From contig JAUROO010000044.1 of assembly GCA_030829765.1 (NCBI GenBank), positions 1 through 20,735 of the forward strand: a DNA stretch of 20,735 nt, given 5' to 3'. Below, one piece after another: positions 20,718 to 20,735 of this stretch. Position 1 is the stretch's first letter; every line of letters starts with the position of its first letter. Source of the stretch: Miltoncostaeales bacterium (GTDB lineage: Bacteria; Actinomycetota; Thermoleophilia; Miltoncostaeales; Miltoncostaeaceae). A program made the position numbers and the translations under genes. The notes under the pieces were generated by a model. The model was not told where the DNA came from and made no database searches. It was given only the letters and a program-made list of their open reading frames with translations.

Positions 20718-20735
20718 TTCTGCCGCGCGCCTTGT

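Noticed and set aside
1..20735. tRNA, rRNA, CRISPR arrays, insertion sequences, prophage or attachment sites
   Set aside because: I found no cloverleaf, no regularly spaced repeat, no transposase or integrase motif and no flanking direct repeats. The genes are ordinary chromosomal ones of even composition.

Overview
The window is very GC-rich (roughly 70% or more by eye), densely packed and free of mobile elements, CRISPR arrays, rRNA and tRNA genes. GTG and TTG starts, 4-nt ATGA gene overlaps, many apparently leaderless genes and an ergothioneine egtB-egtD pair all fit a high-GC actinobacterium. A deep-branching class such as Thermoleophilia is possible, but the sequence alone does not settle the taxonomy. 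It looks like chromosomal housekeeping DNA.

Layout. Positions 1-286 (-) hold the 5' part of a class I methyltransferase. It is divergent from an acidic, Cys-containing 144-residue protein of unknown function (359-793, +). A minus-strand pair follows: a PHP-domain phosphoesterase (2676-3512) and an M3 oligoendopeptidase (872-2665). The PHP gene is divergent from a SUI1/YciH-type eIF1 homologue (3542-3880, +). An Ppx/GppA phosphatase (3894-5441, -) and a small HD-domain alarmone hydrolase (5440-6156, +) are divergent and share a CATG at their start codons. A 57-residue Cys-rich protein (6242-6415, +) converges on an RNase D-like gene (6507-7694, -). That gene is divergent from an ABC-F ATPase (7715-9598, +), which is translationally coupled to a CRP/FNR-type regulator (9595-10248, +).

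A minus-strand block gltB - egtB - egtD (17241 down to 10218) makes the large glutamate synthase subunit and two ergothioneine enzymes. It is divergent from a zinc-finger rhomboid protease (17374-18240, +). A second minus-strand operon (20717 down to 18237) encodes a quinone-oxidoreductase-like MDR protein, a four-helix membrane protein and an M42 aminopeptidase.

The main non-gene signal is promoter architecture. At least eight genes have a TANNNT hexamer whose last base lies 7-10 nt before the start codon, so transcription would begin at or within a few bases of that codon. In three divergent gaps the two -10 hexamers overlap as a near-symmetric element. The most suggestive functional pairing is Ppx/GppA beside a MESH1-like hydrolase, two enzymes that could both act on (p)ppGpp. 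No clearly novel system is visible; the most distinctive proteins are two small Cys-containing proteins of unknown function.
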